Positions 25,396 to 34,577 of a DNA stretch of 64,000 nucleotides are shown one piece after another. The translations under genes and the position numbers were made by a program. The notes beneath the pieces were generated by a model that was not told the DNA's origin, ran no database searches, and was given only the letters and a program-made list of their open reading frames with translations. Each line of letters begins with the position of its first letter. The stretch's first letter is position 1. Source of the stretch: JAGPUQ01 sp050250395 (GTDB taxonomy: Bacteria > Pseudomonadota > Gammaproteobacteria > Pseudomonadales > Porticoccaceae); assembly GCA_050250395.1 (NCBI GenBank), contig JBFWOQ010000011.1, positions 15,233 to 79,232 on the forward strand. The letters are read 5' to 3'.

Positions 25396-26169
25396 ATGAA
25401 CACCATTCACGACCAACTCTGGCAGGATATTCGCGACGAAGCCGTGCAAGCGGCGCGTGACGAGCCCGTGCTGGCCAGCTACCTCCACCGCGCGCTCCTG
25501 AGTCACGCGACGCTCGAATCGGCCCTGCTCTACAACCTGGCGGAACTCCTCGGCAGTTCCGTGGTGTCCGCGCTGACCCTGCAACAGGTCTTTGCGCAGG
25601 CGCTGAGCGCGGCGCCCGACATCGGCGTCAACGCGCGCCGCGACATCCTCGCGTATCACGAGCGCGATCCCGCCTGCGACCGCTACCTGATGCCGCTCCT
25701 GTATTTCAAAGGGTTTCATGCCTTGCAGGTGCATCGCAGCGCCCACTACCTGTGGCAGTCCGGACGGCGTCCGCTGGCGCTGTTTCTCCAGAACCAGTGT
25801 TCGGAGCGGTTCGGCGTCGATATTCATCCCGCCGCCCGCATCGGCGGCGGCATCATGATCGATCACGCCACCGGCGTGGTCATCGGCGAGACCGCGAGTG
25901 TGGGCGACGACGTCTCCATGCTCCACGGGGTCACCCTGGGCGGCACCGGGTGCGAGGGTGGCGACCGCCATCCCAAGGTGCGGGCCGGGGTGCTGATCGC
26001 CGCCGGTGCGCAAATTCTCGGCAATATCGCGATCGGTGCCGGCGCCCGGATCGGTGCGGGCAGTCTGGTACTCGACCCGGTCCCGCCCGGCGCCACCGTG
26101 GTGGGGGTTCCGGCCAGGATCGTGGCGGGCGGCGCGACCGAGCCCCGGACCGCGCAGGGGGCGGCATGA
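25396..26169 (+). CDS. cysE: Serine O-acetyltransferase
   Basis: CysE acetylates serine in the first step of cysteine synthesis. The 257-residue protein has the helical N-terminal domain and then left-handed beta-helix hexapeptide repeats. The active-site region DIHPAARIGGGIMIDHATG with the catalytic His, and LHGVTLGGTG, are clear. ATG 25396 is chosen over upstream starts that overlap the peptidase gene. It overlaps dgkA by four bases. Confidence 0.95.
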   Translation: MNTIHDQLWQDIRDEAVQAARDEPVLASYLHRALLSHATLESALLYNLAELLGSSVVSALTLQQVFAQALSAAPDIGVNARRDILAYHERDPACDRYLMPLLYFKGFHALQVHRSAHYLWQSGRRPLALFLQNQCSERFGVDIHPAARIGGGIMIDHATGVVIGETASVGDDVSMLHGVTLGGTGCEGGDRHPKVRAGVLIAAGAQILGNIAIGAGARIGAGSLVLDPVPPGATVVGVPARIVAGGATEPRTAQGAA

Positions 26170-26567
26170 AGGTGGAGGATGCCCGCCGCTCGCGCCTGTC
26201 CCAGGGTGGTCTGCTCAAGCGCCGGCTGCTCGATGCCACCCGTTATTCGTTGCAGGGTCTGCGCGCCTGCTTTCGTCACGAAGAGGCATTTCGCACGGAG
26301 TTGTCCCTCGCGCTGCTGCTGACCCCGGCGGCGTTCTGGGTGGCGGACAATACCCGCGACCTGGTGCTGTTGCTGGGCGTGCAGGTGCTGGTGTTGATCG
26401 TCGAGTTGCTCAATTCGGCGATTGAAGCCGTGGTCGATCTGCACGGCTCCGAGCGGCGGGAGCTCGCGGGACGCGCCAAGGATCTGGGCTCGGCCGCCGT
26501 GCTGCTGAGCATGGGGCTGTGCGTGCTGGTGTGGGTCGGCGTACTGTGGGAAAGATTCGGCGGGTGA
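26166..26567 (+). CDS. dgkA: Diacylglycerol kinase
   Basis: A 133-residue inner-membrane kinase that recycles diacylglycerol to phosphatidic acid. It has three hydrophobic helices and the signature VELLNSAIEAVVDLHG, followed by RAKDLGSAAVLLS. The start ATG overlaps the cysE stop, so the genes are coupled. Confidence 0.94.
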   Translation: MKVEDARRSRLSQGGLLKRRLLDATRYSLQGLRACFRHEEAFRTELSLALLLTPAAFWVADNTRDLVLLLGVQVLVLIVELLNSAIEAVVDLHGSERRELAGRAKDLGSAAVLLSMGLCVLVWVGVLWERFGG

Positions 26568-26583
26568 GAGGAGTGATGAGGCC

Positions 26584-27063
26584 ATGAGCGAGCCGCGTTA
26601 CGACGTATTCTTTCGGGGCGATATCGCGCCCGGTCAGCGCCTGAATGAGGTCCGTGATCGTCTGCGGCAACTGTTTGGCATCGACGACGCCCGGCTGAAT
26701 GCGCTGTTTTCCGGCCGTCCGATGGCGATCCGGCGCGATCTTGCGGGCGACGAAGCGGAACGCTACCGCGCCGCGCTGCGGGAGGCCGGTGCGCTGGTCG
26801 AATTGCGACCGCTCAGGGCTGCCGATGTGCCCGCCGCGGCGGGGCCGTTGGCGGATGCCGCGGATGACTGGAGCCTGGCGCCGGTCGGTGCCGATGTGCT
26901 GCGACCGGACGAGCGACCCGCGGTGGTTCCCGTCAGCGTCGATATCGGCGGCCTCGAGGTCGCGCCGCCCGGTGTCGATGTGTTGCGGCCGGAAGAGCGC
27001 CGCCCTGCGGTGGTCCGGAATATCGATACGCAGCACCTCGGACTGCTTCCATCCACCGATTAG
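26584..27063 (+). CDS. Unknown protein with an internal repeat
   Basis: A 159-residue soluble protein I cannot assign. Residues 1-77 look like a compact domain (YDVFFRGDIAPGQ, LFGIDDARLNALFSGRP, YRAALREAGALVEL) that recurs in several gammaproteobacterial proteins. Residues 98-120 and 126-148 are two copies of an AP-x-G-x-DVLRP-[DE]-ER-PAVV motif in a likely unstructured tail. It follows dgkA by 16 bases and may share its transcript. Confidence 0.65.
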   Translation: MSEPRYDVFFRGDIAPGQRLNEVRDRLRQLFGIDDARLNALFSGRPMAIRRDLAGDEAERYRAALREAGALVELRPLRAADVPAAAGPLADAADDWSLAPVGADVLRPDERPAVVPVSVDIGGLEVAPPGVDVLRPEERRPAVVRNIDTQHLGLLPSTD

Positions 27064-27064
27064 C

Positions 27065-27080
27065 AGCTTTTCAACAAGCT
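27065..27080 (+). repeat. Dispersed TTTTCAACAAGC element, copy 2
   Basis: AGCTTTTCAACAAGCT starts two bases after the preceding stop codon and is itself an inverted repeat (AGCTT...AAGCT). It shares its core with the copies at 12713 and 41931. Confidence 0.55.
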
Positions 27081-27136
27081 ATTGAGGGTGCGGCCATGGC
27101 TCCATCGATCCGCGTGACGCGTCCGGCACACCGGCG

Positions 27137-28534
27137 ATGAGCGGGCAGCGTCGCGAGCGGGATTCGCTGGGCGAGGTCGCGATCGACGCGACGGCGCTCT
27201 GGGGGCCGCAGACCCAGCGTTCCCTGGAGCATTTCCGGATTGGCGGCCAGCGCTTTCCGCTCGCGTTCATCCACGACTTCGCACTGGTAAAAAAAGCCGC
27301 TGCGCGCACCAATTGCGCGCTCGGTGCGCTCTCCGAAGCGCACAGCCAGCTGATCGGCCAGGCCTGCGACGAGATTATCGCCGGGCGGCACGACGACCAG
27401 TTTCCGCTGGTGATCTGGCAGACCGGCAGCGGTACCCAGACCAACATGAATCTCAATGAGGTGATCGCCAACCGTGCCAACGAACTGGCCGGTGGGCAGC
27501 GCGGTGCACCGGGCCCGGTGCACCCCAACGACCATGTCAATTGCTCCCAGTCGTCCAACGATGTCTTCCCCACGGTGATGCATGTCGCCGCCACGCGTCA
27601 GTTACGGGAGCGCCTGCTGCCCACACTGGTCGCGCTGCGCAACGCGCTCGCGGCCAAAAGCCTGGAATTCGCGTCCCAGGTGAAGATCGGTCGCACCCAT
27701 TTGATGGATGCCACGCCGGTCACGCTCGGGCAGGAATTCGGCGGTTACGCGGCGCAATTGGCTTACGCGCAGGCGAGTCTGGAAGGCGTGCTGCCAGCGC
27801 TCGGCGCGATCGCGCTCGGAGGCAGCGCCGTCGGCACCGGTCTGAATACGCCCGAAGGGTGGGCGGGGGCGGTGGCCGCCGAATTGAGCCGGCTGTCGGG
27901 ACTGCCGTTTACCAGCGCGGCCAACAAATTCGCGGCCCTCGCCGGCCACGAAGCCCTGGTGGACCTGCACGGACGCCTGCGGGTGCTGGCCGCGGCACTG
28001 TTCAAGATCGCCAGCGACATCCGCCTGCTCGGCAGCGGGCCGCGCTCCGGCCTGGGAGAACTGCGGCTGCCCGCCAACGAGCCGGGCAGCTCCATCATGC
28101 CGGGCAAGATCAACCCGACCCAGGTCGAGGCGCTCACCATGGTCGCGGTGCAGGTCATGGGCAACGATGCGGCGGTGGGTTTTGCCGGCAGTCAGGGGCA
28201 CCTGGAGCTCAATGTGTTCAAGCCATTGATCATCCATAATGTGCTGGAATCCTGTGCGCTGCTGACCGATGCCATGGACAGCTTCTGCCGCCATTGTGTG
28301 GTGGGTATCCAGGCGGAGCCGGCGCAACTGGCGCTCCATCTCCAGCGTTCCCTGATGCTGGTGACGGCATTGAATCCCGTAATCGGTTACGATTGCGCCG
28401 CGAAAATTGCAGGGAAGGCCTTTGCCGAAGGCATTTCGTTGCGGGAGGCGACGCTGGCGCTGGGCTATCTGGATGCCGAGACCTTCGACCGCCTGGTCGA
28501 TCCCGCGCGCATGCTGGGTCCCGCCGGCCGCTGA
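27137..28534 (+). CDS. fumC: Class II fumarate hydratase
   Basis: FumC interconverts fumarate and malate in the TCA cycle without an iron-sulfur cluster. At 465 residues it has normal length and all family blocks: WGPQTQRSLEHF, QTGSGTQTNMNLNEV, HPNDHVNCSQSSNDVFPT, GRTHLMDATPVTLGQE and the signature GSSIMPGKINPTQ with the catalytic serine loop. It is a single gene between the unknown repeat protein and the mla operon. Confidence 0.96.
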   Translation: MSGQRRERDSLGEVAIDATALWGPQTQRSLEHFRIGGQRFPLAFIHDFALVKKAAARTNCALGALSEAHSQLIGQACDEIIAGRHDDQFPLVIWQTGSGTQTNMNLNEVIANRANELAGGQRGAPGPVHPNDHVNCSQSSNDVFPTVMHVAATRQLRERLLPTLVALRNALAAKSLEFASQVKIGRTHLMDATPVTLGQEFGGYAAQLAYAQASLEGVLPALGAIALGGSAVGTGLNTPEGWAGAVAAELSRLSGLPFTSAANKFAALAGHEALVDLHGRLRVLAAALFKIASDIRLLGSGPRSGLGELRLPANEPGSSIMPGKINPTQVEALTMVAVQVMGNDAAVGFAGSQGHLELNVFKPLIIHNVLESCALLTDAMDSFCRHCVVGIQAEPAQLALHLQRSLMLVTALNPVIGYDCAAKIAGKAFAEGISLREATLALGYLDAETFDRLVDPARMLGPAGR

Positions 28535-28612
28535 GGTCGGCGGGCGATGATCAGACCGTGACGCGGTCGCCACGGCCGCTTTCCCAAAGGATTAAAGACG
28601 AGCATCGAGATA

Positions 28613-29449
28613 ATGCCTGATACCCTTGCCGCGCCTGATAACTCTGCCTCAGCGGCCGCCATTCGCCTCGACGGCGTCACCCTCGCGCGCGGCGAGCGCG
28701 CGGTATTGACCGATTTCTCGCTCGCGATTCCGGTGGGCAAGGTGACTGCCGTGATGGGTCCGAGCGGTTGCGGCAAGACCACGGTGCTCAAGCTCATCAC
28801 CGGCCAGTTGCGGCCCGACAAGGGGCAGGTGTGGGTCGGCGATACCGAAGTCAACCGGCTGCGTGGTGCCGACCTCAATCAGTTGCGCCGCGATATCGGT
28901 GTGTTGTTGCAAAATGGCGCGCTCTTTACCGATCTCACCTGTTTCGACAATGTCGCGCTGCCGTTGCGTGAGCACACCAAACTCCCTGAACCCCTGATCC
29001 GGCGTCTGGTGCTGCTCAAATTGCAGACGGTCGGCTTGCGCGGCGCCGCTGCCATGTACCCGCGCGAACTGTCCGGCGGCATGAACCGGCGGGTGGCGAT
29101 GGCCCGCGCGATGGCACTGGATCCGGGCGTCATGCTCTACGACGAACCTTTCGCCGGTCTCGATCCGATTTCTCTGGGCGCTTCCGTGCGCTTGATCCGC
29201 GAGATCAATCGGGCGCTCGGCATTACCAGCGTGGTCATCACCCATGATGTCGCGGAGGTGCAGAAATTTGCCGACCATTGCTGCATTATCGCCGAGGGCC
29301 GGGTGGTGGCGTCGGGTACTCCGGATCAGCTGCGGGACAGCGATCAGGAGGTGGTGCGCCAATTCATGCGGGGCCTTCCCGACGGTCCGGTGCCCTTTCA
29401 TTTTCCGGCGCGCTCCCTCGCCGACGATCTGCTCGCCGTGGGAGCCTGA
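28613..29449 (+). CDS. mlaF: Phospholipid ABC transporter ATPase MlaF
   Basis: MlaF is the ATPase of the MlaFEDB complex that moves phospholipids between inner and outer membranes and keeps outer-membrane asymmetry. The 278-residue protein has Walker A (GPSGCGKTTV), the signature LSGGMNRRVAMARA and Walker B (VMLYDEPFAGLDP). It opens a complete six-gene operon. Confidence 0.95.
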   Translation: MPDTLAAPDNSASAAAIRLDGVTLARGERAVLTDFSLAIPVGKVTAVMGPSGCGKTTVLKLITGQLRPDKGQVWVGDTEVNRLRGADLNQLRRDIGVLLQNGALFTDLTCFDNVALPLREHTKLPEPLIRRLVLLKLQTVGLRGAAAMYPRELSGGMNRRVAMARAMALDPGVMLYDEPFAGLDPISLGASVRLIREINRALGITSVVITHDVAEVQKFADHCCIIAEGRVVASGTPDQLRDSDQEVVRQFMRGLPDGPVPFHFPARSLADDLLAVGA

Positions 29450-29451
29450 CG

Positions 29452-30225
29452 ATGACCACGCCCCCCAGCCTTGGCGGCCGGCTGCTGGCCGAGCCGATAC
29501 GCGAATTCGGTCGTGCCGGGATTTTTCTGCTCACGGCATTTGCGCGGATGCGCTTCGGTCCCCTCCAGCTCGGCGAAATCCTGCGCCAGGTGTATTTCGT
29601 CGGTGCGCGCTCGCTGGTGATCATCGTGATTTGCGGGTTCTTCGTCGGTCTGGTGTTGACCCTGCAAACGCACGACACCCTGACCCGCTTTGGCGCCGGG
29701 GATTCGGTCAGCACGGTCCTCGCACTCTCGTTGTTCCGCGAGCTGGCGCCGGTGTTGACCGCCATCCTGTTCGCCGGCCGCGCGGGCACGTCGATCACCG
29801 CTGAAATCGGCCTGATGAAAGCCACCGAGCAACTCGATGCGCTGGACCTGATGGCCATCGATCCGATGGAGCGCGTCGTTCAGCCCCGATTGCTGGCCGG
29901 GGTGCTGGCGGTGCCGGCTTTGGTGATGGTGTTCAACGTCACCGCGCTGCTTGGCGGGGTATTTTTCTCGGTCTACATGATGGGCAGCGATCCGATCGTG
30001 TTCTGGAGCAAGATGCAGGCATCGGTCGAACTGGGCAAGGATTTCGTGGGTGGCTTGCTGAAAAGCGCGGTGTTCGGCTTTCTGGTCAGCTGGCTCGCGG
30101 TATATTTTGGCTGGAGCGCCAAGCCCACCAGCGAAGGCGTGGCGCTGGCCACCACCCAGACCGTCATCACCAGCGCCATCGCGGTGCTGCTGATGGATTT
30201 TGTTCTCACCGCTTTCATGCTCTAG
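29452..30225 (+). CDS. mlaE: Phospholipid ABC transporter permease MlaE
   Basis: A 257-residue permease of the MlaE family with about five hydrophobic segments and the conserved central stretch RELAPVLTAILFAGRAGTS followed by AEIGLMKATEQLDAL. It forms the membrane core of MlaFEDB. ATG 29452 follows the mlaF stop by two bases. Confidence 0.95.
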   Translation: MTTPPSLGGRLLAEPIREFGRAGIFLLTAFARMRFGPLQLGEILRQVYFVGARSLVIIVICGFFVGLVLTLQTHDTLTRFGAGDSVSTVLALSLFRELAPVLTAILFAGRAGTSITAEIGLMKATEQLDALDLMAIDPMERVVQPRLLAGVLAVPALVMVFNVTALLGGVFFSVYMMGSDPIVFWSKMQASVELGKDFVGGLLKSAVFGFLVSWLAVYFGWSAKPTSEGVALATTQTVITSAIAVLLMDFVLTAFML

Positions 30226-30240
30226 CGTTGGAATCCTGTC

Positions 30241-30708
30241 ATGACATCTTCCCATCAGATCGAATTCACCGCCGGGCTGTTTCTGCTGCTCGGTATTGCC
30301 GCGCTGGTCTTCCTGGCCTTGCACGCGACCGATGGCGGTGCCCTTCAAGACGGCGGCTATCGGGTAGTGGCCGAGTTCAGTAACGTCGGCGGACTTAAAA
30401 CCCGCGCCAACGTGAGTCTGGGCGGCGTTCGCGTGGGGTCGGTGGAGCGCATCGATCTGGATCCCGAGACATTTTCGGCGCGCGTCGTGATGGTCATCGG
30501 CGACCGCTTCCGGACCTTGCCCGAAGATACCTCGGCCTCGATTTTGACCAGTGGTATTCTGGGCGATCAATACATCGGTCTGGAGCCCGGCGGTGCGCCG
30601 GACATGCTCAAGGATGGCGATAAAATCATGATTACCCAGTCGGCGCTGGTGCTGGAGCAACTGATCAGTCGCTTCCTGTTCAATAGTGGTGGAGAGCCAA
30701 AGAAATGA
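30241..30708 (+). CDS. mlaD: Phospholipid-binding MCE protein MlaD
   Basis: A 155-residue inner-membrane-anchored MCE protein with one N-terminal helix (about 12-30) and a periplasmic MCE domain (FSNVGGLKTRANVSLGGVRVG). MlaD hexamers form the lipid channel above MlaE. It overlaps mlaC by four bases. Confidence 0.95.
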   Translation: MTSSHQIEFTAGLFLLLGIAALVFLALHATDGGALQDGGYRVVAEFSNVGGLKTRANVSLGGVRVGSVERIDLDPETFSARVVMVIGDRFRTLPEDTSASILTSGILGDQYIGLEPGGAPDMLKDGDKIMITQSALVLEQLISRFLFNSGGEPKK

Positions 30709-31328
30709 AGTACTTCCTGGGATTGGTGCTGGGGGTTTTTCTGGCGGGCACCGCCGTCGCGAGCGATGAGCCCGACGTCATTGTGCGCACGACCAGTGAC
30801 CGCTTGTTCGAGTTGATCGACGCCAATCGATCCGCCTACGAGACGGATCCCGTACCGCTGCAACAGGAGGTGCGGAAAAATCTGTTGCCCAATATCGATT
30901 CGCTCTACTCCGCCCGTCTGGTGCTCGGCCAGCATGGGCGCGGCATGCCCGCCGACAAGGTTGCCGCCTTCTCCGATGCGCTCAGCGACCTGCTGGTGCG
31001 TCGCTATTCCGAAGGGCTGTTGAAGTTCAAAAGCCGGGACCAGGTGGAAATTCTGCCCGAGCAGGCCGGGAACACGGAACGCATGACCCGGGTCCGCACC
31101 AGAGTGCGTCTCGACTCGGGTTCCGAGGCGGCGGTGGATTATGTGTTTCGCAAACGGGACGGCCGCTGGTGGGTGTTCGATGTGATCATCGAGGGTATTT
31201 CCTATGTCGCCACGTTCCGCAACCAGATCGGCGAGGAAATTCGCCGGGATGGCTTCGATCGCGTATTGAGCCGGCTGCAGTCCGGAGAATTGCAGATAGA
31301 GGTCGAGGCGGATGACCAACCCGCCTGA
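30705..31328 (+). CDS. mlaC: Periplasmic phospholipid shuttle MlaC
   Basis: A 207-residue exported protein with a signal peptide ending TAVAS. The Tol-Ttg2 domain is recognised by LVLGQHGRGM, RRYSEGLLKF and the final YVFRKRDGRWWVFDVIIEGIS. It carries phospholipid between MlaA and MlaD. It overlaps mlaB by 17 bases. Confidence 0.94.
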   Translation: MKYFLGLVLGVFLAGTAVASDEPDVIVRTTSDRLFELIDANRSAYETDPVPLQQEVRKNLLPNIDSLYSARLVLGQHGRGMPADKVAAFSDALSDLLVRRYSEGLLKFKSRDQVEILPEQAGNTERMTRVRTRVRLDSGSEAAVDYVFRKRDGRWWVFDVIIEGISYVATFRNQIGEEIRRDGFDRVLSRLQSGELQIEVEADDQPA

Positions 31329-31626
31329 GCATCGCGAAGGGCGTTTGCAACTCAGCGGCGACCTGACCGCACGGGATGTTCCGGCCATCTATGCGCGGAG
31401 TCTGGCGTGGCGGGTCGCGGGCGCATTGCCGGTTGCGGTCGACCTCGCGGCGGTCACGCGCGCGGATTCCAGCGCCCTGGCGCTGCTGCTGGAGTGGCAA
31501 GCCTGGGCGCACGGTCGCGGCGCGGAAATCGAGTTCGCGGACCCGCCCCGGGCGCTGCGTACATTTGCCAGTCTGAGCGAAGTCAGCAGTCTCCTCGGTT
31601 GGCCCGAGGAGCCCCTGTCGAACTGA
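31312..31626 (+). CDS. mlaB: STAS-domain protein MlaB
   Basis: A 104-residue STAS protein that binds and activates MlaF. The pattern AVDLAAVTRADSSALALLLEW is the usual STAS helix with its Asp-Ser-Ser. The start ATG lies inside the end of mlaC, a long overlap that implies translational coupling. Confidence 0.9.
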   Translation: MTNPPEHREGRLQLSGDLTARDVPAIYARSLAWRVAGALPVAVDLAAVTRADSSALALLLEWQAWAHGRGAEIEFADPPRALRTFASLSEVSSLLGWPEEPLSN

Positions 31627-31636
31627 GGAGATCGGA

Positions 31637-32383
31637 ATGAAACCCGTGCCACGCCTGCTGTCCGCGATCGCCGTGTCGCTGGCTGCGTCCATGTTGGCGG
31701 CCTGTGCCGGGACCAAGGCCGCGCCGCCGGAAGCGCGCGATTCCCGCGATCCCTGGGAGCCCTATAACCGCGCGATGTACAGTTTCAATCGCGGGCTGGA
31801 TCGCGCCATCCTGCGACCGGTCGCGCGTGGCTACGACTGGCTCGCACCCGCGCCGGTGCAGCGCGGTATCGGCAATGCGTTCACCAATCTGCATTATCCG
31901 GTGGTCGTGCTGAACCTGGCGCTGCAGGGCCGTCCCAAGGACAGCGGTCTGGCGCTGGGACGGTTCGTCGTTAACAGCACGGCGGGTGTCGCCGGCATCT
32001 TCGATGTTGCCACCCGGCTCGATATGCCGACGTTCCGGGAAGACTTTGGCCAGACGCTCGCGGTTTGGGGTTGGCAGGACAGCCGTTACTTGATGCTCCC
32101 GCTGCTCGGGCCTTCCACGCTGCGGGACGGGCCGGCGCGCGGTGTGGACTGGATGACGGACGTTGCCAACCACTGGGTGGTGGATCAGGCAGGCTATGCG
32201 CCCACAGCGGTCGAAGTGGTGGATACCCGCGCCGGATTTCTGGATCAGGAGCAGGCACTCGAAGAGGCTTACGACGAATATGTGTTCGTCCGCGATGCCT
32301 GGATGCAGAACCGGGATTTCCTGATCGGCAACGGCCAGAGCGTCGTGCCCGACTACGACAGCTTTATCGACGAAGAGCAGTGA
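31637..32383 (+). CDS. mlaA: Outer-membrane lipoprotein MlaA (VacJ)
   Basis: A 248-residue lipoprotein with lipobox MLAAC near residue 18. The family signature DPWEPYNRAMYSFNRGLDRA and the later EDFGQTLAVWG and YLMLPLLGPS are present. MlaA takes misplaced phospholipid out of the outer leaflet and hands it to MlaC. Having mlaA in the same operon as mlaFEDCB is not the E. coli arrangement but occurs in other proteobacteria. It ends six bases before the convergent rep gene. Confidence 0.94.
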   Translation: MKPVPRLLSAIAVSLAASMLAACAGTKAAPPEARDSRDPWEPYNRAMYSFNRGLDRAILRPVARGYDWLAPAPVQRGIGNAFTNLHYPVVVLNLALQGRPKDSGLALGRFVVNSTAGVAGIFDVATRLDMPTFREDFGQTLAVWGWQDSRYLMLPLLGPSTLRDGPARGVDWMTDVANHWVVDQAGYAPTAVEVVDTRAGFLDQEQALEEAYDEYVFVRDAWMQNRDFLIGNGQSVVPDYDSFIDEEQ

Positions 32384-32389
32384 TGGGGG

Positions 32390-34396
32390 TCACTCCAGCA
32401 ACGCCTTGAGGGCCGCCAGACTCGCCTTTCCCTGCTGCCGTTTGCGCTCCGGCGGCAGGGGTTCGCCAAAGCCCTCGCGCGCCAGCTCGGTATCCGGCAG
32501 TTCGTCGAGAAACCGGCTCGGCGTCGTTTCCAGGGTCTCGCCGAACTGGCGGCGACGCCCCGCCAGCGTCAGCGTGAGGGACTCGCGGGCGCGCGTGATG
32601 CCGACATAGGCAAGGCGCCGCTCCTCGGCGACATCGCCGGCATCGATGCTGTTGCGGTGGGGGAGCAGTCCCTCCTCCAGACCGATCAGGAAGACGTGGG
32701 GGAATTCGAGGCCCTTGGCGGCGTGCAACGTCATCAATTGCACCCGGTCATCGTCGCCTTCGCCGTCCTGGCGGTCGAGCAAGTCCAGTAACAGCAGCCG
32801 CCCGATGGCGGCCGCGACGTCTTCTTTTCCCTCTTCCTCCACCTGTCTTGCCAGGGTTGTCGCGATCTGCTGCAACAGCAATTCCACGTTGCGCAGACGC
32901 GCTTCGGCCACCGGGGCGCTGCTGGCGTTCTGGACCAACCAGCCGGCGTAGTCCATGTCCTCGATCATCTCCCGGATCACCTTGATGCCGCTGTGTTCCG
33001 TGCAGGCGTGGGCGAGACCGTCGTACCAGCGGCGGAAGCGGCGCAGGCGCTCCAGACCCGCGCCATCCAGCACTTCGGCCAACCCGAGTTCGCCGCACGC
33101 GGCGTGGAGCGAGATGCCCCGACCGGTGGCGTAGTGGCCGAGTTTTTCCAGGGTGGTGGGGCCGATCTGGCGGCGCGGCGTGTTGATGATGCGCAGGAAG
33201 GCGGTGTCGTCGTCGGGATTGACCAGCAGGCGGAGGTAGGCGAGCAGATCCCGGATCTCGGTGCGGGCATAGAACGAGGTGCCGCCGCTCAACCGATAGG
33301 GCAGGCTCAGCAAACGCAGCTTCATTTCCACCACGCGCGCCTGGTGATTGCTCCGGTACAGCACCGCGAAAGCCCCCAGGGGACAGCCGCTGCGGGCCCG
33401 CAACTGGAGAATTTCGTTGACGACCCGTTCGGCCTCGGCGTCTTCGCTGTCGCAACGGATGACACGAATCGGCTCGCCGTGGCCGCGATCGCACCACAGG
33501 GTCTTGGCAAACAGGTGTTCGTTATTGGCGATCAGGGTGTTGGCGGTCTTGAGGATGCGCGCCGTGGAGCGGTAGTTCTGCTCCAGTTTGATGACTTCGA
33601 GGTTCGAAAAATCCTCCTGCAACTGCGCCAGGTTTTCCGGACGCGCGCCGCGCCAGGCATAGATGGACTGATCGTCGTCCCCGACCACGGTCAGTTGATG
33701 GTGGTCGGCGACCAGCAGGCGGATCAACTCGTACTGGGCGCGATTGGTGTCCTGGTACTCGTCCACCAGCAGGTGGCGGATACGGCGCCGCCAGTGGTCG
33801 AGGCGTTCCGGATGCGCGCGAAACAGATGGATCGGCCGCGCGATGAGATCGTCGAAATCCACCGCGTTGTAGGCGGCGAGGGCGCGCTGATAATTCGCGT
33901 AAACGACCGCCAGCCGCAGTTCGTCGGCATCGCTGGCGGTGGACTGTGCCTGCTCGGGCGTCTGCAGGTGGCTTTTCCAGTGCGAGATGCGCTGCGCGGC
34001 CAGATCGAGCGGCGCCGCGTCGTCGACAATCTGCAACTGCTGTAGCAGGTTGCGGCTGTCGTCGGCGTCGAACAGGCTGAAGCCCGCGCGCAGCCCGAGC
34101 AGCGCGAGTTCCCGGCGCAGGATGCCGAGCCCCAGGTGATGAAAGGTGGATATGGTCAGGCCTTTGCCGGCCCGTCTCGGCAATTGCGCGGCAACGCGCT
34201 GTTTCATCTCGCGCGCCGCCTTGTTGGTGAAGGTCACCGCGGCAATATGGCGCGCGGCGACCGTCCCGGACTCGACCAGATGCGCGATGCGGTGGGTGAT
34301 CACGCTGGTCTTGCCGCTGCCGGCGCCGGCCAGCACCAGCAAGGGTCCGCCGCGGTGCCGCACTGCGCGCGCCTGTTCGGGATTGAGTCGCTGCAC
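32390..34396 (-). CDS. rep: ATP-dependent DNA helicase Rep
   Basis: A 668-residue superfamily 1A 3'-5' helicase that helps replication forks past obstacles. Motifs seen are LVLAGAGSGKTSVITHRI, TFTNKAAREMKQR, VDEYQDTNRAQYEL, VVGDDDQSIYAWRGA and a late VQLMTLHAAKGLEFPHV. The length matches E. coli Rep (673). GTG 34396 is chosen because the conserved QRLNPEQARAV follows at once; the frame is open further upstream without conservation. Rep is preferred over UvrD because of length and the PEQARAV start. Confidence 0.92.
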   Translation of the reverse strand: MQRLNPEQARAVRHRGGPLLVLAGAGSGKTSVITHRIAHLVESGTVAARHIAAVTFTNKAAREMKQRVAAQLPRRAGKGLTISTFHHLGLGILRRELALLGLRAGFSLFDADDSRNLLQQLQIVDDAAPLDLAAQRISHWKSHLQTPEQAQSTASDADELRLAVVYANYQRALAAYNAVDFDDLIARPIHLFRAHPERLDHWRRRIRHLLVDEYQDTNRAQYELIRLLVADHHQLTVVGDDDQSIYAWRGARPENLAQLQEDFSNLEVIKLEQNYRSTARILKTANTLIANNEHLFAKTLWCDRGHGEPIRVIRCDSEDAEAERVVNEILQLRARSGCPLGAFAVLYRSNHQARVVEMKLRLLSLPYRLSGGTSFYARTEIRDLLAYLRLLVNPDDDTAFLRIINTPRRQIGPTTLEKLGHYATGRGISLHAACGELGLAEVLDGAGLERLRRFRRWYDGLAHACTEHSGIKVIREMIEDMDYAGWLVQNASSAPVAEARLRNVELLLQQIATTLARQVEEEGKEDVAAAIGRLLLLDLLDRQDGEGDDDRVQLMTLHAAKGLEFPHVFLIGLEEGLLPHRNSIDAGDVAEERRLAYVGITRARESLTLTLAGRRRQFGETLETTPSRFLDELPDTELAREGFGEPLPPERKRQQGKASLAALKALLE

Positions 34397-34460
34397 CAGG
34401 GTCGCACGGCCAAAAGCGGGGCGCGATTGTAGCAGCGCGCCCGGGCGGCGTTGGCCTCTC

Positions 34461-34507
34461 GCGGCCAGCTGTCGCGGCCAGCTGTCGCGGCCAACTCTCG
34501 CGGCCAG
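34461..34507. repeat. 13-bp tandem repeat, about 3.6 copies
   Basis: GCGGCCAGCTGTC is present twice exactly (34461-34473, 34474-34486), once with two changes (34487-34499) and once as eight bases (34500-34507). It lies between the divergent rep and thioesterase genes. Confidence 0.9.
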
Positions 34508-34577
34508 TAAAGGCCGGATGAGCGGGCCCGGCAAAATCCCTACAATGCCGGCACCCACGCGACAGGAGCAATCGACC

